From positions 496,001 through 560,000 of the forward strand of contig JACKKZ010000004.1 in assembly GCA_024236195.1 (NCBI GenBank): DNA of 64,000 nt, written 5' to 3'. The notes under the pieces were generated by a model that saw only the letters and a list, made by a program, of their open reading frames with translations, ran no database searches and was not told the origin of the DNA. Every line of letters begins with the position of its first letter. Within the stretch, counting starts at the first letter, position 1. Below are positions 1 to 7,857 of the stretch, piece by piece. The DNA comes from Sphingomonadaceae bacterium (GTDB taxonomy: Bacteria; Pseudomonadota; Alphaproteobacteria; Sphingomonadales; Sphingomonadaceae). Both the position numbers and the translations under genes were made by a program.

Positions 1-1
1 T

Positions 2-493
2 TCACCGCTGCTGGCCTATTCCCTGCCTTGGGCCACGATCATGCTGGCCTCTGTATTACCGGCCTTTTTCGTCGCCAGCGCATTCCCCTATTTCCCGCCG
101 CTCGGCCTTTTGTTCCTGATAGGCTGGCGGCTGATCCGGCCCGGCCTGTTGCCGATCTGGGCCGGTTTCCCGCTTGGCCTGTGGGATGATTTGTTCAGCG
201 GCCAGCCATTTGGCAGTGCTATTCTGCTTTGGTCTTTGGCGATGCTGGTGTTTGAGCTGGTCGAAGCCCGTTTCCCGTGGCGTGGATTTGCGCAGGATTG
301 GGCCAGCGCGAGCGTGGTCACGATGCTGGTCCTGCTGGGTGGAGCGGTGTTTTCAGGGGCACAGATCACCATAGAATTGATCGCCGGAATGGGGCCGCAG
401 CTCTTGTTATCAGTGCTTTTCTTTCCTTTTGTCGCACGCGTGGTTGCTCGCCTTGATCGCCTGCGGCTGATGCGATTCCGGACAATCGGATGA
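2..493 (+). CDS. mreD: Rod shape-determining protein MreD, 5' end cut by the window
   Basis: Integral membrane subunit of the elongasome that links MreB/MreC to peptidoglycan synthesis. The frame is open from base 2, so the true start lies before the window; the first internal ATG is at 41. About five hydrophobic segments are visible, with the MreD-typical stretch LGLWDDLFSGQPFG on the third. The stop overlaps the mrdA start as ATGA at 490-493, so mreD, mrdA and rodA read as one translationally coupled operon. The family call rests on this motif, the hydrophobic profile and the neighbours. Confidence 0.88.
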   Translation, partial: SPLLAYSLPWATIMLASVLPAFFVASAFPYFPPLGLLFLIGWRLIRPGLLPIWAGFPLGLWDDLFSGQPFGSAILLWSLAMLVFELVEARFPWRGFAQDWASASVVTMLVLLGGAVFSGAQITIELIAGMGPQLLLSVLFFPFVARVVARLDRLRLMRFRTIG

Positions 494-2529
494 AGTCCGG
501 CGGCAAGAAGACCATCGTCAGCGCTACTTCGCTGCAAAACAGTTTTGACCGGCGCAGTGTGGTGCTCGCCGCATTTGGTGGTGGCATTGGCACATTGCTG
601 GCCGTGCGGATGGGCTATCTCGCTATCGCCGAGAACGAGAAATACCGGACCGAAGCGGAGAGCAACCGCGTCAACCTCACCCTGATCCCGCCCCGTCGGG
701 GCTGGATCCTTGATCGAAACGGTGCCCCGCTGGCTTCCAACCGGGCAGATTTCCGCGTCGATATCATCCCCGAACGGATGAACGACAAGGAAGCGGAGCT
801 GGAGAGCCTCGGCGAACTGCTGTCCCTCAGCGAAACCCGGATGCGTGAGCTGCGGGACAAGTTTGAAAAATCACGCGGTTTCGCCCCTATCGAAGTGGCA
901 GCGGGGCTTGATTACGAACAATTCGCCGCAGTCAGCGTCCGCCTGCCAGAACTGCCGGGCGTAGTGCCGCAGCGTGGCTTTACCCGATTCTATCCCACCG
1001 GCCCCGCCGTTGGGCACCTGATCGGCTATGTCGGCCCTGCATCGGCCGAGGAGTACGAGCTGGATCGCAATCCCTTGCTCATCACCCCCGGCTACAAGAT
1101 CGGCAAGGACGGGCTGGAAAAGCAGTTTGAGCAGCAATTGCGCGGCGTTCCGGGTGCGCGGCGAGTCGAAGTAACGGCCTCTGGCCGCGTGATCCGCGAT
1201 CTGGAGACCCGTGAGGATATCCAGGGCAAGGCCGTCCAGCTGACCATTGACGGCCCGCTGCAGGATTATGCCGCACGGCGCATCGGGCTTGAATCCGGCT
1301 CGGTCGTGGTGATGGATTGTGATACCGGCGATTTGCTGTGCATGGCTTCCATGCCGAGCTTTGATCCCAACAGCTTCTCCGACGGCATTGGACGGCTCGA
1401 ATACGGGATGCTGCGCGATGATGAACGCGTCCCCCTGCGCAACAAGGTCCTGAAGGGACTCTATCCGCCCGGTTCTACTGTGAAACCAATGGTTTCCATG
1501 GCATTTTTGGAAGCTGGTCTCGATCCAGAAGACAGCGTTGTATGCGGTGGCGGGTTGCGCGTGGGCAACCGGGTGTTCGGCTGCTGGAACCGGCGTGGCC
1601 ATGGCCGGGTCAATATGGCCAAGGGTATCTACCAGTCCTGCGACGTCTATTTCTACCACTTCGCGCAGAAGCTCGGCATGGATGTGATTGCCCCCATGGC
1701 GAAACATTGCGGCATGGGGCAGGAATTCCCCCTCCCCGTGGTCAGCCAGTTTTATGGCACAGTGCCTGATCCGGCGTGGAAAATGAAGAAATTCAACCGC
1801 GAATGGGAAGCTTTTGATACCGTCAATGCGACGATTGGCCAGGGCTATATGCTCGCCAGCCCGTTGCAACTTGCGGTGATGGCTTCGCGTCTGGCGACGG
1901 GGAGCAAGCTCATGCCCCGGCTCGTCCTCGATCCGAAAGCGCCCTCGCCCGCCTCGATGAATTTCCATGGCAACCATGTGGAAATTATCCAGCAGGCCAT
2001 GAAGGATGTAGTCAACGGACCGGGGACCGCAGGCAGGGCGCGTCTGCCTATCCCTGATATCCAGATGGCCGGCAAGACCGGGACGGCGCAGGTTGTGTCT
2101 CTGTCTGTCGGCAACGGCCGCAGCGGCCCATGGAAGACCCGTGACCACGGGCTGTTCATCTTCTTCGCGCCCTTCGACAAGCCCAAATTTGCAGGTGCGG
2201 TGGTGATCGAACATGGGGGTGGATCGGGCGCCGCCTATCCAATTGCGCGTGACGTCATGACGTTCCTTTTCGATCCGAAAAAGGGGCTGGACGCGCTCTA
2301 TGCCTTTGAAAAGCAATGGGGTGGAACCGCGCAAGAGAGGTTGGCCAGAAAATATGCCGCCTATGCTGCTGCTGCGGGGCAAGACGTACCGCCAGTGCCG
2401 CGGCGCGAGGAGGATATTTTCGCCCGCGTGGATGCAGAAGCGCGCGCAGCCTCAGCCCAGACAGAACTGGAAACGCAAGCAATCCAGCCGCGTCCGAATG
2501 AACATGGCGTGGGAGGCGGCACACGATGA
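490..2529 (+). CDS. mrdA: Penicillin-binding protein 2 (peptidoglycan transpeptidase of the elongasome)
   Basis: Class B PBP that cross-links peptidoglycan during lateral wall growth, working with the glycosyltransferase RodA. The 679-aa product has one N-terminal membrane anchor (about residues 20-45), a PBP dimer domain (about 60-230) and a transpeptidase domain (about 260-600). The catalytic motifs are visible: PPGSTVKP (SxxK), SCD (SxN-type) and KTGTAQ (KTG). Length is a little above the usual 600-650 aa because of a C-terminal Ala/Arg/Glu-rich tail. The start overlaps the mreD stop and the stop overlaps the rodA start (ATGA at 2526). Confidence 0.95.
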   Translation: MKSGGKKTIVSATSLQNSFDRRSVVLAAFGGGIGTLLAVRMGYLAIAENEKYRTEAESNRVNLTLIPPRRGWILDRNGAPLASNRADFRVDIIPERMNDKEAELESLGELLSLSETRMRELRDKFEKSRGFAPIEVAAGLDYEQFAAVSVRLPELPGVVPQRGFTRFYPTGPAVGHLIGYVGPASAEEYELDRNPLLITPGYKIGKDGLEKQFEQQLRGVPGARRVEVTASGRVIRDLETREDIQGKAVQLTIDGPLQDYAARRIGLESGSVVVMDCDTGDLLCMASMPSFDPNSFSDGIGRLEYGMLRDDERVPLRNKVLKGLYPPGSTVKPMVSMAFLEAGLDPEDSVVCGGGLRVGNRVFGCWNRRGHGRVNMAKGIYQSCDVYFYHFAQKLGMDVIAPMAKHCGMGQEFPLPVVSQFYGTVPDPAWKMKKFNREWEAFDTVNATIGQGYMLASPLQLAVMASRLATGSKLMPRLVLDPKAPSPASMNFHGNHVEIIQQAMKDVVNGPGTAGRARLPIPDIQMAGKTGTAQVVSLSVGNGRSGPWKTRDHGLFIFFAPFDKPKFAGAVVIEHGGGSGAAYPIARDVMTFLFDPKKGLDALYAFEKQWGGTAQERLARKYAAYAAAAGQDVPPVPRREEDIFARVDAEARAASAQTELETQAIQPRPNEHGVGGGTR

Positions 2530-3641
2530 TGTCCATCGTCCCGGCCCCCGTTGCGCGCCAGCCATGGGCCATGCTGATCCCGCTATTCCTGCTGGTGAGT
2601 TTTGGCGGGGCCGTGTTGTTCTCTGCTGCAGGCGGTCACATGCAGCCCTACGCGGCCTCGCACCTGGTGCGCTTCGGTGTTTTTCTCGTGGTTGCGATTG
2701 CCCTCTCGCTGGTCAGCCGCGACCTGGTGAAATGGGGTGCTTATCCTGCATATATCGGCACCGTTCTGCTGCTGGTGCTGGTGGAAGCCATGGGCGCAAT
2801 CGGGGGTGGCAGCCAGCGCTGGCTCAATCTCGGTTTCATGCAATTGCAGCCATCGGAGCTGATGAAGCCGGTGATCGTGCTGGTTCTTGCCCGCTATTAT
2901 GACACGTTGCCGCTGGGCATGACGGCTGAATGGAAGGCGCTGGTTCCCGCTGCCGCTCTTATCGGAATTCCTATGGTTTTGGTGCTGTTACAGCCCGATC
3001 TTGGCACAGCATTGGCGATTGGATTCGGCGGTGCGGTGATCCTTTTCCTCGCCGGTTTGCCGATGCGCTGGTTTGTCGCCGGGGGTGTGCTTGGCGCTAT
3101 TGCGGTCCCGCTCGCCTACTTCTTCGGACTGAAAGAATACCAGCAACGCCGCGTGACGACATTCCTTGACCCCGAAAGCGATCCGCTCGGAGCCGGGTAT
3201 CACATTACCCAGTCCAAGATTGCGATTGGCTCAGGCGGCTTTTCCGGCAAGGGCTTCAACAATGGCTCCCAAAGCCATCTCAACTACCTGCCTGAACCGC
3301 ATACGGATTTCGTCTTTGCCACGATGGCTGAGGAATGGGGTATGCTGGGCGGGCTGTTCGTGCTGGCCATGTTCGGATTGATCCTGGGTTGGGGGATAAA
3401 GGTCGCCCGCGCATCAACAGACCGGTTTGCGCGGCTGCTGGCATTCGGAATGGTGGCGACGATCTTCTTCTACATTGCGATCAACCTGATGATGGTGATG
3501 GGCATGGCCCCGGTGGTAGGCATTCCCCTGCCCTTCATGAGCCATGGTGGCTCCTCCATGATGACCAATATGATCTGCATCGGCACACTGATGATGGTCA
3601 ATCGCTGGAACCGGAGCGGGCCAAGGCGCAGTTTTGCCTAA
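2526..3641 (+). CDS. rodA: RodA peptidoglycan glycosyltransferase (SEDS family)
   Basis: Polytopic SEDS-family protein that polymerises lipid II during cell elongation together with PBP2. The 371-aa product has about ten hydrophobic segments. Family signatures seen are GGGSQRWLNLGFMQLQPSE, the loop LPEPHTDFVFA carrying the conserved Glu/Asp pair, and the C-terminal GIPLPFMSHGGSSM. It overlaps mrdA by 4 bp, and nothing follows on the strand until tRNA-Lys, so it ends the operon. The call is secure. Confidence 0.95.
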   Translation: MMSIVPAPVARQPWAMLIPLFLLVSFGGAVLFSAAGGHMQPYAASHLVRFGVFLVVAIALSLVSRDLVKWGAYPAYIGTVLLLVLVEAMGAIGGGSQRWLNLGFMQLQPSELMKPVIVLVLARYYDTLPLGMTAEWKALVPAAALIGIPMVLVLLQPDLGTALAIGFGGAVILFLAGLPMRWFVAGGVLGAIAVPLAYFFGLKEYQQRRVTTFLDPESDPLGAGYHITQSKIAIGSGGFSGKGFNNGSQSHLNYLPEPHTDFVFATMAEEWGMLGGLFVLAMFGLILGWGIKVARASTDRFARLLAFGMVATIFFYIAINLMMVMGMAPVVGIPLPFMSHGGSSMMTNMICIGTLMMVNRWNRSGPRRSFA

Positions 3642-3751
3642 GGTTTTTCTGCTACGGCATTTTTTTGCAACGCAGGGTCTTTTCACCGCTGACGCAGCCG
3701 CTATATGCAGCGCCTCGCCTGATTCGGGCGGGATCGCAAAAGCTGCGATGT

Positions 3752-3827
<76 letters not shown>

Positions 3828-4019
3828 TTTCCTGAAATTTCCGACATATATCCAGGGGGTTAAGGCCAGCCCTTGGCGAACCCTTGCGCTTGGGTGCGCC
3901 AAATGCGCTTCATTTCCACCGTGGCGCGTAACGCCTTTTCGCGGAATGGGTGGTGTTCTGTGCGAGCGTTAGCGGAAATCCGCTGTCGCAGCGCGTGAAT
4001 GCGATCACACGCCCTGGAC

Positions 4020-4081
4020 GCCCCGGAGAGCCGCCAAAGGCGGCTGCGTGCTCTCACACGCCTCTGGCGGCTCTCCGGGGC
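4020..4081. repeat. Perfect 17-bp inverted repeat
   Basis: The arms at 4020-4036 and 4065-4081 are exact reverse complements, separated by 28 nt that can pair further (4038-4042 with 4059-4063). There is no T run, so it is unlikely to be a simple terminator. It could be a REP/MITE-like unit or a recombination-associated structure of the element. Confidence 0.65.
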
Positions 4082-4246
4082 ACTCTTGAGCAGCGAGGAC
4101 GCATGGAACGCGCTGCCGCGCGGAATTGATCTGGTGAAGCCATGACTCCGTCATGCCTTCCGCGTGGATGGGAAGCCTGCAAGGCAGGCTCTAGCAGCGG
4201 CCTTCGCAGGCCGCACGGAAGTTGCGCAAAATCTCAAAAATGAGAC

Positions 4247-4276
4247 AAAAGTGCAGTGTTACTATACTGCACTTTT
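4247..4276. terminator. Bidirectional hairpin terminator after the 4287-4997 gene
   Basis: An 11-bp perfect stem (4247-4257 with 4266-4276) has an 8-nt loop and is flanked by A on the left and T on the right. It lies 10 bp past the stop of the minus-strand gene ending at 4287, so it fits as that gene's factor-independent terminator. Confidence 0.6.
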
Positions 4277-4286
4277 TGAACCGCGG

Positions 4287-4997
4287 TCACTTCTCGCCCT
4301 CATCCGCTTTGTCCCGGTTGAACCTCTCTTGCAGGATATCCTGCTCACGCTGACGATCATCAGACGTAAAAACATCCACCTTGGTTTTGCGCGCCCCGCT
4401 CGCGACGTAGCGCCAATCCTCCCGCAGCTTTTTTACCTGCTCGGCGATTTGTACGTTTGGATCGCGCGAGCCAAGATAACTCACGCCCTGATAGTCGCTC
4501 ATGTTTAGCCAATACGACAAAGTTTCGCGCTGAACTGCATTCGGGGCGAGTTTCCAGCTGATCTGAACCTCAAAATTCTGCTCAAGATAATCACCAACCC
4601 CGCTCAAATAGCTGTTCAGTGCCTGTCCTGGCTTGAGCACACTTATCCGCTGGAAAGGAATTGGCATTCCATCGCCACGTGCCTCGCCGTTGGTGAGCGG
4701 CGGATCGAAGCTAATTTCAACGTCGAAGGCAGTCGCATTGCCAGTATTCTCGACATTGATATCCAAGTGAATTGTCGACCATGGATTAGGGACTATAGTT
4801 GCCACGACTTGTGGCTGGGATGATGCATCGGCCATGCGCTTGGTTTCAACCGCCAAGACACGAGTGACGCGCCACAAGGCAAATGTCGCCAGTGCGGTCG
4901 CTAAAGTGCCAAATAAGGTTCCGAAGACGGCGAGGCTATTTTGGTCCATCGCCGTTATTTGGTGGTCGATGCTCATGCAGACAAGTCGGTGAGCCAA
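4287..4997 (-). CDS. Hypothetical membrane-anchored protein in the tRNA-Lys element
   Basis: Not assigned to a family. The 236-aa product has one N-terminal membrane helix (about residues 20-43) followed by a basic stretch, then a probable extracytoplasmic or cytoplasmic beta-rich domain (about 60-150, with alternating hydrophobic residues around INVENTGNATAFDVEISF). The C-terminal 60 residues are charged and helical. Met1, Met8 (4976) and Met17 (4949) are all possible starts; Met17 would place the helix at the N terminus. It is the only gene inside the tRNA-Lys repeats, is A/T-richer than its neighbours by eye, and is probably acquired cargo. Confidence 0.6.
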   Translation of the reverse strand: MAHRLVCMSIDHQITAMDQNSLAVFGTLFGTLATALATFALWRVTRVLAVETKRMADASSQPQVVATIVPNPWSTIHLDINVENTGNATAFDVEISFDPPLTNGEARGDGMPIPFQRISVLKPGQALNSYLSGVGDYLEQNFEVQISWKLAPNAVQRETLSYWLNMSDYQGVSYLGSRDPNVQIAEQVKKLREDWRYVASGARKTKVDVFTSDDRQREQDILQERFNRDKADEGEK

Positions 4998-5081
4998 ATA
5001 GTCGGGAAAAGCTCAGTTTTCCGTCGCCGTTTCAGGCTCCCGATTTTGGCTACCCTGTTGATTTTTCGTGTTTATGCCAGT

Positions 5082-5097
5082 CCTAGTGCGTCCACCA
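5082..5097 (+). repeat. attR-like 16-bp direct repeat (orphan tRNA-Lys 3' end)
   Basis: An exact second copy of the tRNA-Lys 3' end including CCA, with no tRNA body upstream. It lies 86 bp before the probable start of the transglycosylase gene, so the element junction abuts that gene's promoter region. Confidence 0.75.
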
Positions 5098-5182
5098 CCT
5101 TCCCCAGCCAAAAGTGGCAAATTCATCATTTCGTAGGGACGATCAGCAGCTAGCTGGTTACCCCCTGTTCGATAGGTCGCTC

Positions 5183-7402
5183 ATGATGGTGCGGCTATTC
5201 GGCATATGGACGCTGGTCCTCATGGCTCTTTTCCTTGTGGGTGGGAGCCCTGCCCATGCGCAAAGTCAACTGTCTGCCTACTCACCGCAATTCACCTTTG
5301 ATACGGGGATTTACCGGCCCCGGACAAAGCCCCATGAAGCTGAGGTTGCCGCCGCGATCCGCGCTGCATCCCTGCAGACCGGCGTAAGCTATGAATATCT
5401 GCTGGCCCAGGCGCAGCTGGAATCCGGCCTTGATCCCAATGCGAGGGCGCGGACTTCCTCCGCATCGGGCCTGTTCCAGTTTATCGACAGCACCTGGCTG
5501 AGTGCATTTGGCAAGCATTCCGGTGGTCTGGCCGCCCGGCAACCGGGGCTCTTGCGGCCCGCCGCCTCGGGCCCTGCGGGCAAGGAGAGCACGGAGCTGT
5601 CAAAGCAGGACATTCTTGCGCTGCGCTATGATCCCAAGGTTGCCGCACTTGTGGCCGCGGGTTTCGTGCAGGACAATGCAGAGGTTTTGCAAGCCCGGCT
5701 TGGCCGCGCCCCAACAAATACTGAGCTGTATCTCGCCCATTTCCTTGGATCGCATGGCGCCGCTCGCTTCGTGACGGAATGGCAACGCCATCCACACCGC
5801 GCCGCTGCCAGCCATTTTGCGGTCCCTGCCCGGGCAAACCGCGCGGTGTTCTATGCTGCTGATGGATCGGCCCGATCATTCGATGCCGTGCTGCGCCATT
5901 TCGAAGGCAAGCTTTACCGCGCCATGGCTGCCAATGCGCTGCGCTTTCCTGCGGCTCAGTCCTCGCGTGAGGAGGCCAATCTGGCGCGCCCGCAAAAGCA
6001 GGTTAAGACAGCGCTCACCCGCTACATCCTCGCATCGAGCAGCTTGCTGCCAGAGACCCTCCCCGAGGCTGTCCCCACCAACCCGACACATTGCAATCAC
6101 ATTATGATGTGCTATGAGGGCGGTATGAACACATCAACTATCACACGAGTGCGCGAGTTGATCGCCGCAGGGGAATTCACCAAGGCTGGCCTCGCCCGCG
6201 CTGCCGGGCTGCATGCCAACACCTTGCGCGATGCAACAGAGGCTGACTGGAACCCGACCGCAGAGACGCTTGGCAAGCTGCAATCCTTCCTCGACGATAA
6301 TGACGATGCGCCCGTGCTGGTTGGTATCGCTGAGATCATCGAGGAAGCTCGCAACGGCCGCATGTATATCCTGGTCGATGATGAAGACCGGGAGAATGAA
6401 GGCGACCTGATTATCCCGGCGCAAATGGCCACGCCCGATGCCGTCAATTTCATGGCGACGCATGGCCGCGGGCTGATCTGCCTCGCACTGGACCGGAAAC
6501 GGGTGGAAGCGCTTGGCCTCGCCCCGATGAGCCGCAACAATCAGGAAAGCATGCAGACGGCCTTCACGGTCTCGATTGAGGCCCGGGAGGGCGTGACTAC
6601 CGGGATCAGCGCAGCCGACCGCGCCCGCACCATCTCCGTAGCGATTGATGCCAGCAAGGGCGCAGAGGACATCGTCTCCCCCGGTCACGTCTTTCCGCTG
6701 ACGGCACGTGATGGCGGGGTGCTGGTCCGGGCGGGCCATACTGAGGCAGCAGTGGATATCTCGCGTCTTGCAGGCCTGAATCCGTCAGGTGTGATCTGCG
6801 AGATCATGAATGAAGACGGGACAATGGCCCGGCTCGATGACTTGATGCGCTTTGCCCGCAAACATTCGATGAAAATTGGCACGATCCGTGACCTGATCGA
6901 ATACAGGATGCGCAATGACCATCTGGTTGAACGCGCGAGTGAAAGTGCCTTAGTCTCCGACTATGGCGGGGATTGGCGCGCCATGACCTATCGCACCAAG
7001 GTTGGCGGCGGCGCGCATGTCGTGCTGCAGAAGGGGCATATCGACCCGGAGCAACCTACTCTGGTCCGGATGCACTCCATTTCCGTATTTGACGATGTCC
7101 TCGGCCAGAGCGGGCCGCGCAAGCGAACGCTCCAGCGCGCCATGGGGGCCATCGGCAAGAAGGGGGCCGGTGTGATTGTGGTCATCATGCCTGACGGGCC
7201 AGAAAAGCTGCAGGCAGAAATTGCCCGCCAGCCAGCGCATCCGGCAGAATTGCGCAATTACGGGATCGGTGCGCAGATCCTTGTCGATCTGGGTGTCAAA
7301 GACATGGAACTGTTGACCGATTCCCCCAAGACCGTGGTTGGACTTGAAGGCTATGGGCTCCATGTCGTAGGGCAACAGCCCATTCCCGAAGGTCAGGACT
7401 GA
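5183..7402 (+). CDS. Exported lytic transglycosylase reading in frame into RibBA
   Basis: The first 314 codons (5183-6124) encode an SLT-type lytic transglycosylase: signal peptide 1-27 ending in AHA-QS, then the goose-lysozyme-like core with catalytic Glu80 in the LESGLDP motif and SGLFQFIDSTWL after it, and a helical C-terminal part. Such enzymes cleave the glycan strand of periplasmic peptidoglycan. There is no stop before the ribBA start at 6125 and the frame continues to 7402. As one chain, RibBA would be exported, so separate initiation at 6125 is more plausible. The start could be Met at 5183 or 5186; an upstream GTG at 5114 lies nearer the element junction and adds residues before the signal peptide. 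Confidence 0.55.
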   Translation: MMVRLFGIWTLVLMALFLVGGSPAHAQSQLSAYSPQFTFDTGIYRPRTKPHEAEVAAAIRAASLQTGVSYEYLLAQAQLESGLDPNARARTSSASGLFQFIDSTWLSAFGKHSGGLAARQPGLLRPAASGPAGKESTELSKQDILALRYDPKVAALVAAGFVQDNAEVLQARLGRAPTNTELYLAHFLGSHGAARFVTEWQRHPHRAAASHFAVPARANRAVFYAADGSARSFDAVLRHFEGKLYRAMAANALRFPAAQSSREEANLARPQKQVKTALTRYILASSSLLPETLPEAVPTNPTHCNHIMMCYEGGMNTSTITRVRELIAAGEFTKAGLARAAGLHANTLRDATEADWNPTAETLGKLQSFLDDNDDAPVLVGIAEIIEEARNGRMYILVDDEDRENEGDLIIPAQMATPDAVNFMATHGRGLICLALDRKRVEALGLAPMSRNNQESMQTAFTVSIEAREGVTTGISAADRARTISVAIDASKGAEDIVSPGHVFPLTARDGGVLVRAGHTEAAVDISRLAGLNPSGVICEIMNEDGTMARLDDLMRFARKHSMKIGTIRDLIEYRMRNDHLVERASESALVSDYGGDWRAMTYRTKVGGGAHVVLQKGHIDPEQPTLVRMHSISVFDDVLGQSGPRKRTLQRAMGAIGKKGAGVIVVIMPDGPEKLQAEIARQPAHPAELRNYGIGAQILVDLGVKDMELLTDSPKTVVGLEGYGLHVVGQQPIPEGQD
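6125..7402 (+). CDS. ribB: 3,4-dihydroxy-2-butanone-4-phosphate synthase with GTP cyclohydrolase II-like domain
   Basis: RibB converts ribulose 5-phosphate to 3,4-dihydroxy-2-butanone 4-phosphate for riboflavin synthesis. From the ATG at 6125 the product is 425 aa: a small helix-turn-helix-like extension (about 1-60), the DHBP synthase domain (about 62-265, with VDDEDRENEGD and HTEAAVD signatures) and a C-terminal GTP cyclohydrolase II-like domain (about 280-415). The usual zinc-binding cysteines of RibA are not apparent, so the second domain may not be catalytic. GAGGG at 6116-6120 gives a ribosome-binding site 4 bp before the start. ribH follows after 2 bp. Confidence 0.88.
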   Translation: MNTSTITRVRELIAAGEFTKAGLARAAGLHANTLRDATEADWNPTAETLGKLQSFLDDNDDAPVLVGIAEIIEEARNGRMYILVDDEDRENEGDLIIPAQMATPDAVNFMATHGRGLICLALDRKRVEALGLAPMSRNNQESMQTAFTVSIEAREGVTTGISAADRARTISVAIDASKGAEDIVSPGHVFPLTARDGGVLVRAGHTEAAVDISRLAGLNPSGVICEIMNEDGTMARLDDLMRFARKHSMKIGTIRDLIEYRMRNDHLVERASESALVSDYGGDWRAMTYRTKVGGGAHVVLQKGHIDPEQPTLVRMHSISVFDDVLGQSGPRKRTLQRAMGAIGKKGAGVIVVIMPDGPEKLQAEIARQPAHPAELRNYGIGAQILVDLGVKDMELLTDSPKTVVGLEGYGLHVVGQQPIPEGQD

Positions 7403-7404
7403 AA

Positions 7405-7824
7405 ATGGCACGTTTTCTGATAGTTGAAGCCCGCTTCTACGATCATCTCAATGATATGCTTATCACCGGCGCACGTGGCGCACTGGAGGCGGCAGGGCAT
7501 GACGTCGAAATCCTGACCGTGCCGGGCGCTCTGGAAGTGCCCGGGGCCATTGCCATGGCAGCAGACAGCGACCTCTATGATGGGTTTGTCGCCGTTGGCG
7601 TGGTGATCCGGGGCGAAACCTACCATTTTGAGATTGTCGCTGGCGAAAGCGCGCGCGGAATCATGGCGCTGACCATGGACGGCATTGCCATCGGCAACGG
7701 TATCCTGACCACCGAGAACGAAGCGCAGGCAATCTACCGCGCCGACCCCGCACAGGCGAACAAGGGCGCTGGCGCTGCCGAAGCGGCCATGGCCCTGCTC
7801 GCCCTGCGCGAGAAATTTGCCTGA
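7405..7824 (+). CDS. ribH: 6,7-dimethyl-8-ribityllumazine synthase
   Basis: Condenses dihydroxybutanone phosphate with the ribityl-aminouracil intermediate in the penultimate step of riboflavin synthesis. The 139-aa length is normal. Seen are VPGALEVPGAIAMAA (substrate binding), the GVVIRGETYHFE segment with the catalytic His, and GNGILTTEN near the C terminus. It follows ribB after 2 bp, so the two are co-transcribed, and it converges on eno. Confidence 0.95.
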   Translation: MARFLIVEARFYDHLNDMLITGARGALEAAGHDVEILTVPGALEVPGAIAMAADSDLYDGFVAVGVVIRGETYHFEIVAGESARGIMALTMDGIAIGNGILTTENEAQAIYRADPAQANKGAGAAEAAMALLALREKFA

Positions 7825-7830
7825 CGGCTT

Positions 7831-7857
7831 CCGCCTGAGCCTTAACGGCTCAGGCGG
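7831..7857. terminator. Shared hairpin between convergent ribH and eno
   Basis: A perfect 11-bp stem (7831-7841 with 7847-7857) with a 5-nt loop that contains the eno stop codon (7842-7844). It has no strong T run. Its position between convergent genes suggests a bidirectional transcription end or mRNA 3'-end stabiliser. Confidence 0.5.

Larger units (their letters stand above)
3828..4286. other. Gene-free palindrome-rich region inside the tRNA-Lys element
   Basis: No convincing gene is seen here. The stretch holds a series of short inverted repeats: 3971-3984 (6-bp arms), 4020-4081 (17-bp arms), 4142-4154 (5 bp), 4174-4190 (7 bp), 4198-4213 (6 bp) and 4247-4276 (11 bp). A 65-codon minus-strand frame at 3860-4057 has no recognisable domain and no clear ribosome-binding site. 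Confidence 0.5.

Noticed and set aside
3860..4057. 65-codon minus-strand frame next to tRNA-Lys
   Set aside because: No recognisable domain, no clear ribosome-binding site, and it runs through the long palindrome, so the coding potential is doubtful.
5114..5182. GTG at 5114 as start of the transglycosylase
   Set aside because: It adds 23 polar residues before an otherwise normal signal peptide and begins right after the element junction.
6091..6124. TTGCAA and TATGAT before ribB as a promoter
   Set aside because: The spacing between the two boxes is far too short and no proper -35 lies 16-18 bp before TATGAT.
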